Shown here: positions 8,925-17,409 of the stretch, one piece after another
Layout of the letters: the number at the start of each line of letters is the position of its first letter
Position numbering within the stretch: position 1 is the stretch's first letter
Source: JAVDCA01 sp035293985
GTDB lineage: Bacteria > Pseudomonadota > Alphaproteobacteria > Rhizobiales > Xanthobacteraceae
Assembly: GCA_035293985.1 (NCBI GenBank)
Contig: DATGLS010000037.1
Span: 62,001-126,000 of the forward strand
Length of the DNA: 64,000 bases
Direction: 5' to 3'
Position numbers and translations under genes: made by a program
The notes under the pieces: model-generated
Told to the model about the DNA's origin: nothing
Databases searched by the model: none
What the model saw: only the letters and a program-made list of their open reading frames with translations

Positions 8925-9527
8925 ATGCCAGAGATTGCAGTACCCGATTCCGCCCTTGCCAGGCCCGACGACGCTGCGGTGATCGCGGCGCTCGGCCCGC
9001 GCGCGATCGTGCTCGTCGGCATGATGGGATCGGGCAAGTCGTCGATCGGACGGCGGCTGGCGACGCGGCTCGGCATCGCTTTCGTCGACGCCGACAGCGA
9101 GATCGAGCAGGCGGCCGGCATGACCATCGCGGAGATCTTCGAGCGTCACGGCGAACCCTATTTCCGCGCCGGCGAGGCGCGGGTGATCGCCCGCCTGCTC
9201 GACCAGGGTCCGCAGGTGCTGGCGACCGGCGGCGGCGCCTTCATGAATCCCGACACGCGCGCCGCGATCCGCCGCAAGGGCGTGTCGATCTGGCTCAAGG
9301 CCGAGCTCGAGGTGCTGATGAAGCGCATCAAGCGGCGCGGCGATCGGCCGCTGCTCAAAACCGACGATCCTGCCGCGACGCTGACCGCGCTGATCGAGCA
9401 GCGCTACCCGATCTATGCCGAGGCCGATCTCACCGTGCTGTCGCGCGACGTGCCGCATGACGCGATCGTCGACGAGATCGTCGCGTCGTTGAGCGCATGG
9501 TTTGGCGTGCCGGAGTCCGCCGCATGA
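8925..9527 (+). CDS. aroK: Shikimate kinase
   Basis: 200 residues from ATG 8925. A P-loop, GMMGSGKSS (residues 32-40), the shikimate-binding D-x-D region (VDADSEIEQAAGM), the FRAGEARV segment and GTGGG-like ATGGGAF, and the lid RGDRPLL are all as in shikimate kinases. It phosphorylates shikimate at the 3-hydroxyl, step five of the chorismate pathway. A 40-residue N-terminal extension (open from 8805) is possible but runs through the divergent promoter region and was rejected. Its TGA overlaps the aroB ATG (ATGA at 9524), so translation is coupled. Confidence 0.95.
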   Translation: MPEIAVPDSALARPDDAAVIAALGPRAIVLVGMMGSGKSSIGRRLATRLGIAFVDADSEIEQAAGMTIAEIFERHGEPYFRAGEARVIARLLDQGPQVLATGGGAFMNPDTRAAIRRKGVSIWLKAELEVLMKRIKRRGDRPLLKTDDPAATLTALIEQRYPIYAEADLTVLSRDVPHDAIVDEIVASLSAWFGVPESAA

Positions 9528-10669
9528 TCACCCCTCTGCGCGCGAAGGAGACCGGCTCCGAACCCGTCACGGTGCGCGTCGCGCTCGGCGCGCGGTCCTA
9601 CGACATCGTCATCGGCCGCGCGCTGCTTGCCTCGCTCGGCAGCCGCGTCGCCGCGCTCAAGCCGGGCGCCAGGGCGGCGATCGTCACCGACGCGAATGTC
9701 GAGCGCGTCCTGCTGAAGGACGCGCAGGCGGCGCTCGCCGCGGCCGGCATCACGACGACCCATGTGACCGTTCCACCCGGCGAAGGATCGAAGAGCATCG
9801 CCATGTTCGAGCGCGTCTGCGACACGCTGATCGCGGCGCGCATCGAGCGCGGCGACGTGGTGATTGCGCTCGGCGGCGGCGTGGTCGGCGATCTCGCCGG
9901 TTTCTGCGCGGCCGCGGTGCGGCGTGGCCTCGACTTCGTGCAGGTGCCGACCACCTTGCTGGCGCAGGTCGACTCCTCGGTCGGCGGCAAGACCGCAATC
10001 AACTCGCGGCACGGCAAGAACCTGATCGGCGCTTTCTACCAGCCGGTGCTGGTGGTGATCGATACGCTGCTGCTCGACTCGCTCCCCGTCCGCGAGTTCC
10101 GCGCCGGTTACGCCGAGGTCGTCAAATACGGCCTGCTCGGCGACGCCGGCTTCTTCGCCTGGCTCGACGCCAATGCGGACGATCTCTTCGCCGGCCGCGC
10201 CGGGGCGCGCGAGCACGCGATCGCGGTTAGCTGCCGCATGAAGGCCGATATCGTCGCTCGCGACGAGCGCGAGACCGGCGACCGCGCGCTCCTCAATCTC
10301 GGCCACACGTTCGGGCACGCGTTCGAGGCGGCGGCGGGGTTCTCGGACCGGCTGCTGCATGGGGAGGCGATCGGGCTCGGCATGTCGCTCGCGTTCGATT
10401 TCTCCGTTGCGCGCGGGCTCCTGCCGCAGGGCGATGCCGACCGGGTCAAGCGCCACCTTGGCAAGGTCGGCCTGCCGACCCACATTTCTCAGGTACCCGG
10501 CGGCGTGCCGGGGGTCGATGCACTGATGGACCTGATGGCGCAGGACAAGAAGGTGCGACGCGGCCGGCTGACGTTCATTCTCGTCCGCGGCATCGGCCAG
10601 GCCTTCGTCGCGTCCGACGTCGATGCCGCCCAGGTGCGCGCCTTCCTGGCCGACAAGCTCGCCCAATGA
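9524..10669 (+). CDS. aroB: 3-dehydroquinate synthase
   Basis: 381 residues. The family signatures are clear: GGGVVGDLAGF for NAD binding, the DSSVGGKTAIN block for phosphate and substrate, and metal ligands in the HGEAIGLGM and NLGHTFGHAFE segments. It converts DAHP to 3-dehydroquinate using NAD+ and a divalent metal, step two of the shikimate pathway. The ATGA overlap with aroK fixes the start at 9524; an earlier in-frame ATG at 9497 lies well inside aroK. The next gene again starts inside the stop codon, so aroK, aroB and the CNNM gene form a tightly coupled operon. Confidence 0.96.
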   Translation: MITPLRAKETGSEPVTVRVALGARSYDIVIGRALLASLGSRVAALKPGARAAIVTDANVERVLLKDAQAALAAAGITTTHVTVPPGEGSKSIAMFERVCDTLIAARIERGDVVIALGGGVVGDLAGFCAAAVRRGLDFVQVPTTLLAQVDSSVGGKTAINSRHGKNLIGAFYQPVLVVIDTLLLDSLPVREFRAGYAEVVKYGLLGDAGFFAWLDANADDLFAGRAGAREHAIAVSCRMKADIVARDERETGDRALLNLGHTFGHAFEAAAGFSDRLLHGEAIGLGMSLAFDFSVARGLLPQGDADRVKRHLGKVGLPTHISQVPGGVPGVDALMDLMAQDKKVRRGRLTFILVRGIGQAFVASDVDAAQVRAFLADKLAQ

Positions 10670-11949
10670 CCGCCGCCGACTGGATCGTCCTGCTTGCGGT
10701 CGCGCTCTGTCTGCTGGCGGCCTTCTTCTTCTCCGGCAGCGAGACGGCGCTCACCGCGTCGTCGCGCGCCACCATGCTGCGGCTCGCCAAGGACGGCGAC
10801 CCCAAGGCCGGCATCGTCAACCGGCTGCTGGAGGAGCGCGAGGAGCTGATCGGCGCCCTGCTGATCGGCAACAACGTCGCCACCATCGCGGCCTCGACGC
10901 TCGCGACCGGCCTGCTGCTGAAATGGTTCGGCGCGGGCGGCGTGCTCGCCGCCACCATCATCATGACGGTGCTGATCGTCGTCTTCTGCGAGGTGCTGCC
11001 GAAGACGGTGGCGATCGATGCGCCCGACCGTTTCGCGCTCGCGGTGGTGCGTCCCATCCGCTGGGTGGTGCGCTTGCTCACGCCGGTGCTGACCGCGATC
11101 TACTGGATAGTGCCCCGGATTCTTGCCGTCTTCGGCTACAAGATCGGCGAGACCAAGCCGATTCTCTCGCCGCACGAGGAGTTGCGCGGCGCCGTCGACC
11201 TGTTTCACCGCGAGGGCGGCGTCGAGAAGCTCGACCGCGACATGCTCGGCGGCCTGCTCGACCTGCGCGATCTGACGGTCGCCGACGTCATGATCCACCG
11301 CACGGAGGTGATCATGGTCGATGCCGGCCAGCCGCCCGAGCAGGCGGTCGCGGCCGTGCTCGCCGCGCCGGTGACGCGCGTGCCGCTGTGGCGCGAGACA
11401 CCGGAGAACATCATCGGCATCCTGCACGCCAAGGATCTGCTGCATGCGCTGCGCGGCGCCGACGGCGACGCGTCCAAGGTCGATCTCGCCAAGATCGCGC
11501 GGCCGCCGTGGTTCGTGCCGGAGATCCGACCGCTGAGCGAGCAGCTCAAAGCGTTCCGCCGCCGCAAGACGCCGTTCGCGCTCGTCGTCGACGAGTACGG
11601 CGAGATGATGGGCATCGTTACGTTGGAGGACATCCTCGAGGAGATCGTCGGGGACATCACCGACGAGCATGACGTCGCGGTGCCGGGCGTGCGGCCGCAG
11701 CCGGATGGCTCGGTCAATGTCGACGGGGCGGTGCCGATTCGCGACCTCAACCGGGTGATGGACTGGAACCTGCCGGACGAGGAAGCGACCACGATCGCCG
11801 GCCTCGTCATCCACGAGGCGCGGCTGATTCCCGATCCCGGCCAGAGCTTCACGTTCCACGGCTTTCGATTCAGGGTGTTGCGCCGCGAGCGCAATCGCCT
11901 GACCGCGCTGCGCATCACGCCGGTCGCCAAGAGCCGTCATGCGGCTTGA
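10666..11949 (+). CDS. CNNM/CorC (HlyC/CorC) family membrane protein with CBS pair
   Basis: 427 residues. An N-terminal CNNM (DUF21) membrane domain of about 190 residues begins with several transmembrane helices (LLAVALCLLAAFFFSGSE, including the SGSETALTA motif). It is followed by two CBS domains (about 215-335) and a CorC/HlyC domain at the C-terminus (about 345-420, with VDGAVPIRDLNR). Family members bind Mg-ATP on the CBS pair and are implicated in Mg2+ or Co2+ efflux. The ATG overlaps the aroB stop (ATGA at 10666). The same aroK-aroB-hemolysin-like-bolA order is seen in many alphaproteobacteria. Ion specificity cannot be read from sequence. Confidence 0.9.
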   Translation: MTAADWIVLLAVALCLLAAFFFSGSETALTASSRATMLRLAKDGDPKAGIVNRLLEEREELIGALLIGNNVATIAASTLATGLLLKWFGAGGVLAATIIMTVLIVVFCEVLPKTVAIDAPDRFALAVVRPIRWVVRLLTPVLTAIYWIVPRILAVFGYKIGETKPILSPHEELRGAVDLFHREGGVEKLDRDMLGGLLDLRDLTVADVMIHRTEVIMVDAGQPPEQAVAAVLAAPVTRVPLWRETPENIIGILHAKDLLHALRGADGDASKVDLAKIARPPWFVPEIRPLSEQLKAFRRRKTPFALVVDEYGEMMGIVTLEDILEEIVGDITDEHDVAVPGVRPQPDGSVNVDGAVPIRDLNRVMDWNLPDEEATTIAGLVIHEARLIPDPGQSFTFHGFRFRVLRRERNRLTALRITPVAKSRHAA

Positions 11950-11965
11950 GCCCATGCGCTGAGGT

Positions 11966-12468
11966 TCACCAGGGCAGGCCGCACAGATCGAGCGTGCGGC
12001 CTCGGGGCGCCAGCGCGAGATCGAGCATGTAGGCGGCCGTGCGGCTGCAGCGCGAAGACCTCACCGGCGAAGCGCCGCCACCCGAGCTTCTCATAGACTG
12101 GCGCGTGCCGCGGCTCACAGAAAAGCAGCCCGAAATCCACTTCGTGGGTGTCGGCAAGCTCCTGCATCGCGCGTCGCATCACCGTGCTGGCGATGCCGCA
12201 ATGGCGGCCGTCCTCGCGCGTGACGACGCCGCCGATGCCGCCGATGCGCACGCCGCGGCCATTCCAATCCGCCTCGCGCAATGTGATGCCCGTGTGGGGA
12301 CGATGGCGCCTCGCGATCGAAGGCGAGCACGCGGCAGGCGGGCGTACCCCACGTGACGTCGCGCCAGGGCAGGGTCGCCACCACCTCCGGCGAACGGATC
12401 GATCGAATGAGCGGCCCGGCATGGCGCCAGCCCTCGTCGGCCGGCACGACCTCGATGCGCCCAATCAT
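11966..12468 (-). pseudogene. GNAT acetyltransferase broken by two frameshifts
   Basis: Three pieces in three frames together form one GNAT protein. From ATG 12468 the frame reads MIGRIEVVPADEGWRHAGPL up to about 12300. The next frame continues GITLREADWNGRGVRIGG, VVTREDGRHCGIASTVMRRA (the acetyl-CoA loop) and PVYEKLGWRRFAGEVF to about 12025. The third frame ends AAYMLDLALAP and LDLCGLPW at 11966. Each shift fits a one-base insertion, the first near the GGGG run at 12296-12299 and the second near 12025-12035. The remnant resembles AAC(2')/NodA-like GNATs. It is either a real pseudogene or two assembly errors. Confidence 0.75.
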
Positions 12469-12534
12469 CGGCCTACCCCGCGCGACCCGCCGGTCCGACG
12501 CACTACGCCGGCCAGTCGCCCGCCGATCATATTA

Positions 12535-13509
12535 TCACTTCGTCTTGGCGGCGACCTGCTTGAGCACCGGCGCCCACATCTCCTGCTGGTCGTGCGCGAA
12601 GGCGATCGCCTGCGCGACGTCCATCGAGCGCGAGTAGCTGCCGAGGCGACCGAGATTGGCCTTCAGGCCAGGATCCTTGGTGACGGTGATGAGATCGCGG
12701 CTCACCTTTTGGATGATCGCGTCCGGCGTGCCCTTGGGCGCCACCATCAGCTGCCAGCCGGTGGCGGCGAAGCCGGGCAGCGTCTCGGCGACGGTCGGCA
12801 GGTCGGGGAAGTCGGGTAGCCGCTCCGCCGAGGCGACCGCTATCGCTTTCAGCGAGCCGGACTTGATCGCGGCCGCGATGCCCGAATAGCCCTCGATGAT
12901 GAAGGACACGCGCCCCTGCGCGACGTCGCTCGCGGCGCGTGCCGGGCCGCCGTTGTAGGGCACGAGCAGCAGCTTGATGCCGGCGCGCATCTGCAAGAGC
13001 TCGCCGGTGAGATGGGTGAGCCGTCCGACGCCGGTCGTCGCGTAGGAGATTTCGCCCGGCTTCTGCTTGGCGAGCGCGATCAGCTGCGGCAGCGTGCTCA
13101 CCCCGAGCTGAGGGTTGACCGCGAAGAACATCGGGTTCTCCGCCGTGAAGCCGATGGCGGCGAAATCGCGCGGCACCTGCAGCGGCAGGTTCGGCACCTG
13201 GCCGGGCTGGGTGATGAAGGTCGCGAGCGCCGGCATGTAGAGCGTGTAGCCGTCGGGCTGCGCCTCGGCGGCGAGCCGCGCCGCGATCCCGCCGCTCGCT
13301 CCCGGATGATCGACGACGATCACCTGCTGGTGCCAAATCTTGCCCAGGCCGTCGGCGATGAAGCGGGCGTCAACGTCGGGCGTCGAGCCCGCCGCGGCAT
13401 CGGAGATGATGGTCACGGGCCGGGTCGGGTAGTCTTGCGCTCCCGCGCCCTGCACCGATCCGAGCGCGAGGCAGAGGGTTGCAACTGCGAGCCAGTCACG
13501 GCGCCTCAT
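12535..13509 (-). CDS. Tripartite tricarboxylate transporter (Bug) substrate-binding protein
   Basis: 324 residues from ATG 13509, which has a GGAGG ribosome site and starts a clean signal peptide (MRRRDWLAVATLCLALG, cleavage after GAGA). The mature part carries Bug-family features: YPTRPVTIISDAAAGSTPD near the N-terminus, VVDHPGASGGIAARLAA, and the ATTGVGRLTHLTGELL segment. Bug proteins are periplasmic binding components of TctABC-type importers for carboxylates. No tctA or tctB membrane genes are nearby, so it is an orphan binding protein, as is common for this greatly expanded family. The ligand is unknown. Confidence 0.9.
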   Translation of the reverse strand: MRRRDWLAVATLCLALGSVQGAGAQDYPTRPVTIISDAAAGSTPDVDARFIADGLGKIWHQQVIVVDHPGASGGIAARLAAEAQPDGYTLYMPALATFITQPGQVPNLPLQVPRDFAAIGFTAENPMFFAVNPQLGVSTLPQLIALAKQKPGEISYATTGVGRLTHLTGELLQMRAGIKLLLVPYNGGPARAASDVAQGRVSFIIEGYSGIAAAIKSGSLKAIAVASAERLPDFPDLPTVAETLPGFAATGWQLMVAPKGTPDAIIQKVSRDLITVTKDPGLKANLGRLGSYSRSMDVAQAIAFAHDQQEMWAPVLKQVAAKTK

Positions 13510-13662
13510 GCGTGATCCTCCCGCGGCGCATATCTCGTCCGTCTCTCGTCCGTCGCCCAATCCGTCATCAAGCGCCGCAGCACATAACTTATCGCGTTTG
13601 TTCCGCGGCCGGAACGCCGGCCAGGCTGCGGCATGGTTGCGCAACGGCTTGGGGAGGATGCC

Positions 13663-13947
13663 TCAGGCCGCGCCGCCCTCCCCAGGCGCGGAGGCGTGAA
13701 TCGCCAGCGCGTGCACCCCGGCGGCGAGCTCGCCTGCAAGCGCCTGATTGATCATGCGATGGCGGTCGATTCGGCTCTTCCCTCGGAACGCCTCCGACAC
13801 GATATAGAGCCGGTAATGGGTCTGCCCGCCCGGGCGGTGGCCCGCATGGCCTTTGTGCTGGTGCGATTCGTCCACCACGCGGAGGCTCGCGGGCGCAAAG
13901 GCCGCGGTCAGCTTCTCGGTCATGATATCGACAACGCGCTCTGGCAT
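13663..13947 (-). CDS. BolA family protein
   Basis: 94 residues with the BolA fold signature: an amphipathic N-terminal helix, LRVVDESHQHKGH with the conserved histidines, then HYRLYIVSEAFRGKSRIDRHRMIN. BolA proteins pair with monothiol glutaredoxins and bind [2Fe-2S] clusters in iron regulation and cluster trafficking. It is divergent from the J-domain gene and near the aroK-aroB-CNNM operon, a conserved alphaproteobacterial neighbourhood. The grx partner is not in this window. Confidence 0.93.
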   Translation of the reverse strand: MPERVVDIMTEKLTAAFAPASLRVVDESHQHKGHAGHRPGGQTHYRLYIVSEAFRGKSRIDRHRMINQALAGELAAGVHALAIHASAPGEGGAA

Positions 13948-14071
13948 GGGGCTGGGCTTAGCCAGCGCTAGCCCCGGTGGTCAATGGGCGAGCAATGGCT
14001 CTGTCAATGGTGCGATTGGCGCAAACGTCGGCCTACGGCGAAACGAATTTGTCAAGCTTGCGGGTTAAGCT

Positions 14072-14092
14072 CCAACATCCGCATAATGTTGG
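14072..14092. promoter_or_regulatory. Perfect inverted repeat just before the dnaJ-like start
   Basis: CCAACAT (14072-14078) and ATGTTGG (14086-14092) are perfect inverted 7-mers separated by 7 bases, and end 3 bases before the ATG at 14096. The spacer and right arm include CATAAT, a possible -10. It could be an operator or an mRNA hairpin covering the ribosome site; no Shine-Dalgarno sequence is evident. Confidence 0.4.
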
Positions 14093-14095
14093 GTC

Positions 14096-14722
14096 ATGAA
14101 ATTCGACTCGCCCCTGTTCGATCGTATTCGCGTCAAGCCGGATGAAGACCGCCGGCTGCGCACCTCGCTGCCGTCCTGCGACTGGCCGGGCTGCGCGCAC
14201 GGCGCGACGCACCGCGCCCCCAAGGGGCGCGACCATGAGCGCGAGTACTGGCGCTTCTGCCTCGATCACGTGCGCGAGTACAATTCCTCATATAATTTTT
14301 TCGCCGGGATGACCGAGGATGCGGTCGCGCGCTACCAGAAGGACGCCGTCACCGGCCATCGTCCGACCTGGAAGATGGGCATGCTCGGCGGTCACCGCGC
14401 CGCCAAGCCGCGCACGCGCTTCGACAACGTCTATGACGGCGCCGAAGATCCGTTCGAGATGTTCGGCGAGCTCGGTGCGCGGCCGCGCCGCGGCCCGACG
14501 CGCCAGGAAACCGAGCGGCGCATGGTGCGCAACGCCGAGCGCAAGGCGCTGCATGCGCTCGGGCTCGAGATCGACGCTCAACGCACCGAGATCAAGGCGC
14601 GCTTCAAGGAGCTGGTGAAGCGCCACCATCCCGACGCCAATGGCGGCGACCGCGGCTCCGAGGACAAGCTGCGCGAGATCATCGAGGCGTATAATTATCT
14701 CAAATCCGTCGGGTATTGCTGA
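14096..14722 (+). CDS. C-terminal J-domain protein (DnaJ-like)
   Basis: 208 residues. The N-terminal two thirds are specific to this alphaproteobacterial family, with a Cys-containing segment (CDWPGCAHGATHRAPKGRD and WRFCLDHVREYN), two CxxxC/H-like groups that could bind a metal. The last 65 residues are a J domain with KRHHPDANGG, the HPD motif needed to stimulate Hsp70 (DnaK) ATPase. It lies between bolA and the cobalt chelatase genes, the usual position of this gene in rhizobiales. The client or process it serves is not known to me. Confidence 0.88.
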   Translation: MKFDSPLFDRIRVKPDEDRRLRTSLPSCDWPGCAHGATHRAPKGRDHEREYWRFCLDHVREYNSSYNFFAGMTEDAVARYQKDAVTGHRPTWKMGMLGGHRAAKPRTRFDNVYDGAEDPFEMFGELGARPRRGPTRQETERRMVRNAERKALHALGLEIDAQRTEIKARFKELVKRHHPDANGGDRGSEDKLREIIEAYNYLKSVGYC

Positions 14723-14732
14723 CATCGATCCC

Positions 14733-14820
14733 GTCATTGCGAGGCGTGCGAACCACGCCGAAGCAATCTCGCGCCGCGAAACGAGATTGCTTCGTCGACC
14801 TTCGGTCAACTCGCAATGAC
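14733..14820. repeat. Dispersed palindromic repeat, family A
   Basis: Outer arms GTCATTGCGAG (14733-14743) and CTCGCAATGAC (14810-14820) and inner arms GCAATCTCG and CGAGATTGC form a nested palindrome. The same element recurs at 58301-58379, in degenerate form at 44870-44960, and as a half copy at 42461-42496. It lies between the dnaJ-like and MetE-like genes. Confidence 0.85.
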
Positions 14821-14837
14821 CGTCGGGGAGGAAACAC

Positions 14838-15938
14838 ATGCAACGCATCAAGCCGCCGTTCCGCGCCGACCATGTCGGCAGCCTCTTGCGTACGGCGCCC
14901 ATCAAGGAGGCGCGGGCGAAGCGCGCCAAGGGCGAGATCACGGCGGAGGCGCTGCAAGCGGTCGAGGATCGCGAGATCGAGAAGCTCATCAAGCGACAGG
15001 AGGATGTGGGACTCGACTCCATCACTGACGGCGAATTCCGCCGCTCGTGGTGGCACCTCGATTTCCTCTGGGGCCTCGCCGGCGTCGAGCGCTACGCCAT
15101 GGATCAGGGCATCGCCTTTGCAGGCGTCACAACGCGCGCCGAGGGCGCGCGCGTGACCGGCAAGCTCGACTTCCGCGGCCATCCGATGATCGAGCACTTC
15201 CGTTTCGTGCAGGCGCATACGAAGCGCACACCCAAGATGACGATCCCAGCGCCGTCGGCGATGTACGGCCGCGTCGGCCGCGGCCCGATCAGCGAAAGCG
15301 CCTACCCGCGTCTCGACGAGTTCTTCGCCGATCTCGGCGACGCCTACGCCAAGGCGGTGCGCGCCTTCGCCGACGCCGGTTGCCGCTATTTGCAGCTCGA
15401 CGAGGTCTTCATCGCCATGCTGTGCGACGAGAAATACCGCGCCCAGGTCGCGGCGCGCGGCGATGACCCGGAAAAGCTCGGCGGCATCTACGCGGATCTG
15501 ATCAATGCGGCGATCGCCGACATCCCGTCCGACATGACGATCACGATGCATCTGTGCCGCGGCAACTACAAATCGACCTTCATGGGGACGGGCGGCTACG
15601 AGGCCGTGCAGGAAGTGCTGTTTCACCGCGCCAACGTGCACGGCTACTTCATGGAGTTCGACAGCGACCGCGCCGGGTCGTTCGCGCCGCTGCGCCTCCT
15701 GCCCAAGGGCAAGACCGCGGTGCTCGGCCTCGTCACCACCAAGACCGGCCAGCTCGAAGGCAAGGACGCGATCAAGCGGCGTCTCGACGAGGCGGCGAAA
15801 CATGCCGATCTCGACCAGCTCGCGCTCAGCCCGCAATGCGGCTTCGCGTCCACCGAGGAGGGCAACGTGCTCGCCGAGGACGAGCAATGGGCGAAGCTCG
15901 CCATGATCGTCGAGACGGCACGCGAGGTATGGGGCTGA
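14838..15938 (+). CDS. MetE-like (cobalamin-independent methionine synthase family) protein
   Basis: 366 residues, matching the C-terminal catalytic half of MetE but not the full 750-residue two-domain enzyme. Zn ligands are all in place: HLC (His238, Cys240), Glu273 in FMEFDSDRAG and Cys334 in SPQCGFAST. The YLQLDEV segment is also typical. Such short MetE homologues act as methyltransferases to homocysteine or other thiols, sometimes with non-folate donors. The start at 14838 has GGGGAGGAAA upstream. It lies inside the conserved bolA-dnaJ-cobS-cobT block, flanked by palindromic repeats, so it looks like a later insertion. Confidence 0.88.
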   Translation: MQRIKPPFRADHVGSLLRTAPIKEARAKRAKGEITAEALQAVEDREIEKLIKRQEDVGLDSITDGEFRRSWWHLDFLWGLAGVERYAMDQGIAFAGVTTRAEGARVTGKLDFRGHPMIEHFRFVQAHTKRTPKMTIPAPSAMYGRVGRGPISESAYPRLDEFFADLGDAYAKAVRAFADAGCRYLQLDEVFIAMLCDEKYRAQVAARGDDPEKLGGIYADLINAAIADIPSDMTITMHLCRGNYKSTFMGTGGYEAVQEVLFHRANVHGYFMEFDSDRAGSFAPLRLLPKGKTAVLGLVTTKTGQLEGKDAIKRRLDEAAKHADLDQLALSPQCGFASTEEGNVLAEDEQWAKLAMIVETAREVWG

Positions 15939-15954
15939 TCTCTTGACCCTCCCC

Positions 15955-16085
15955 TGCAGGGGGAACCTGCAGGGGGAGGGTCGGCGCGAAAGGCGCCGGG
16001 GTGGAGTGGCTGAGCGGCCGTCACTCCACCCCGGATCGCATTCCGTTTCGCTCCACGCGATCCGACCCTCCCCCTGCACCGGAAG
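15955..16085. repeat. Dispersed palindromic repeat, family D, in the cobS upstream region
   Basis: GACCCTCCCCTGCAGG and CCTGCAGGGGGAGGGTC form a first hairpin; CCGGGGTGGAGTG and CACTCCACCCCGG form a second; a final CCTCCCCCTGCAC matches the first arm. The element fills the first part of the 373-bp gap between the MetE-like gene and cobS. The rest of the gap (16086-16311) is more AT-rich and probably holds the cobS promoter, but I cannot place it with confidence; no cobalamin riboswitch is recognisable. Confidence 0.75.
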
Positions 16086-16311
16086 GGTGACGGGCCTTGC
16101 ACCGCGGCGCCACCATAACCATTTGAAATGCATTGGATTTGTGTTCGAGATTGGACTTGGGCACGCGGCCCGCAGATAGTTGTTTTCGGCGGCGCTGAAA
16201 GGCGTTCCAGCCGCTTCCGCGGGCCCCGGCCTTTCTGCTAGGTTGCCGGCAATATCCGACCCGCACCTATGCCGTACGGCGCCTCGGACAATGCGAGGCC
16301 ACGGAGGAACA

Positions 16312-17292
16312 ATGACTGCCGAAGTGCAAGCCGGCCTGCCCGATATGAAAGTTTCGGTCCGGCAAGTGTTTGGAATCGATAGCGATATGGAGGTGCCGGC
16401 GTATTCGGAAGCCGACGAGCACGTGCCCGATGTCGATGCCGATTACCGCTTCGATCGCGCCACGACGCTCGCCATTCTGGCCGGCTTCGCGCGCAACCGG
16501 CGCGTGATCGTCACGGGCTACCACGGCACCGGCAAATCGACGCACATCGAGCAGGTGGCGGCGCGGCTCAACTGGCCGTGCGTGCGCGTCAACCTCGACA
16601 GCCACATCAGCCGTATCGACCTGATCGGCAAGGACGCGATCGTCATCAAGGACGGCCAGCAGGTCACTGAATTCCGCGACGGCATTCTGCCGTGGGCCTA
16701 TCAGCACAACGTCGCGCTATGCTTCGACGAGTACGACGCCGGCCGGCCCGACGTGATGTTCGTGATCCAGCGCGTCCTCGAGTCGTCCGGCCGGCTGACG
16801 CTGCTCGATCAGAGCCGCGTGATCAAGCCGCACGCCGCGTTCCGTCTGTTCGCCACCGCCAACACGGTCGGCCTCGGCGACACCTCGGGCCTCTACCATG
16901 GCACTCAGCAGATCAACCAGGCGCAGATGGATCGCTGGTCGATCGTCACCACGCTCAACTACCTGCCGCACGACAACGAGGTCGAGATCGTGCTCGCCAA
17001 GGCGAAGCACTATCGCACCGAGGAGGGCCGCGACATCGTCGGCAAGATGGTGCGGGTCGCGGATCTCACCCGCAATGCCTTCGTCAACGGTGACCTTTCG
17101 ACCGTGATGAGCCCGCGCACCGTGATCACCTGGGCCGAGAACGCCGACATCTTCAGGGATATCGGCTTCGCGTTCCGGCTCACCTTCCTCAACAAGTGCG
17201 ACGAGCTCGAGCGGCCGATCGTCGCCGAATTCTATCAGCGCTGCTTCGGTCAGGAGCTGCCGGAGAGCTCGGTGAACGTGGCGTTGAGCTGA
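16312..17292 (+). CDS. cobS: Cobaltochelatase subunit CobS
   Basis: 326 residues, the usual length. It is an AAA+ ATPase of the MoxR-like group: Walker A GYHGTGKST (residues 69-77), Walker B region VALCFDEYDAGRPDV and sensor motif FRLFATANTVGLGD. CobS and CobT form the chaperone-like ring that powers Co2+ insertion by CobN into hydrogenobyrinic acid a,c-diamide in aerobic cobalamin synthesis. ATG 16312 follows GGAGGAA at a proper distance; an in-frame ATG at 16180 would add 44 unrelated residues. cobT lies downstream, separated by a membrane-protein gene; cobN is not in the window. Confidence 0.95.
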   Translation: MTAEVQAGLPDMKVSVRQVFGIDSDMEVPAYSEADEHVPDVDADYRFDRATTLAILAGFARNRRVIVTGYHGTGKSTHIEQVAARLNWPCVRVNLDSHISRIDLIGKDAIVIKDGQQVTEFRDGILPWAYQHNVALCFDEYDAGRPDVMFVIQRVLESSGRLTLLDQSRVIKPHAAFRLFATANTVGLGDTSGLYHGTQQINQAQMDRWSIVTTLNYLPHDNEVEIVLAKAKHYRTEEGRDIVGKMVRVADLTRNAFVNGDLSTVMSPRTVITWAENADIFRDIGFAFRLTFLNKCDELERPIVAEFYQRCFGQELPESSVNVALS

Positions 17293-17409
17293 TCTTGGGT
17301 TGCTCGCCAGCGCGGCGAGAGAGTGCAACGAGAGAGTGGTCGACGAGGCGGGCTCGATGAGGGGAGCCCGCTTTCGCAGAAGCGATCGGTCCCCTCGCGG
17401 AGATAGACG

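Noticed and set aside
15939..16311. Cobalamin riboswitch before cobS
   Set aside because: No B12-box-like sequence is visible; most of the region is a palindromic repeat.
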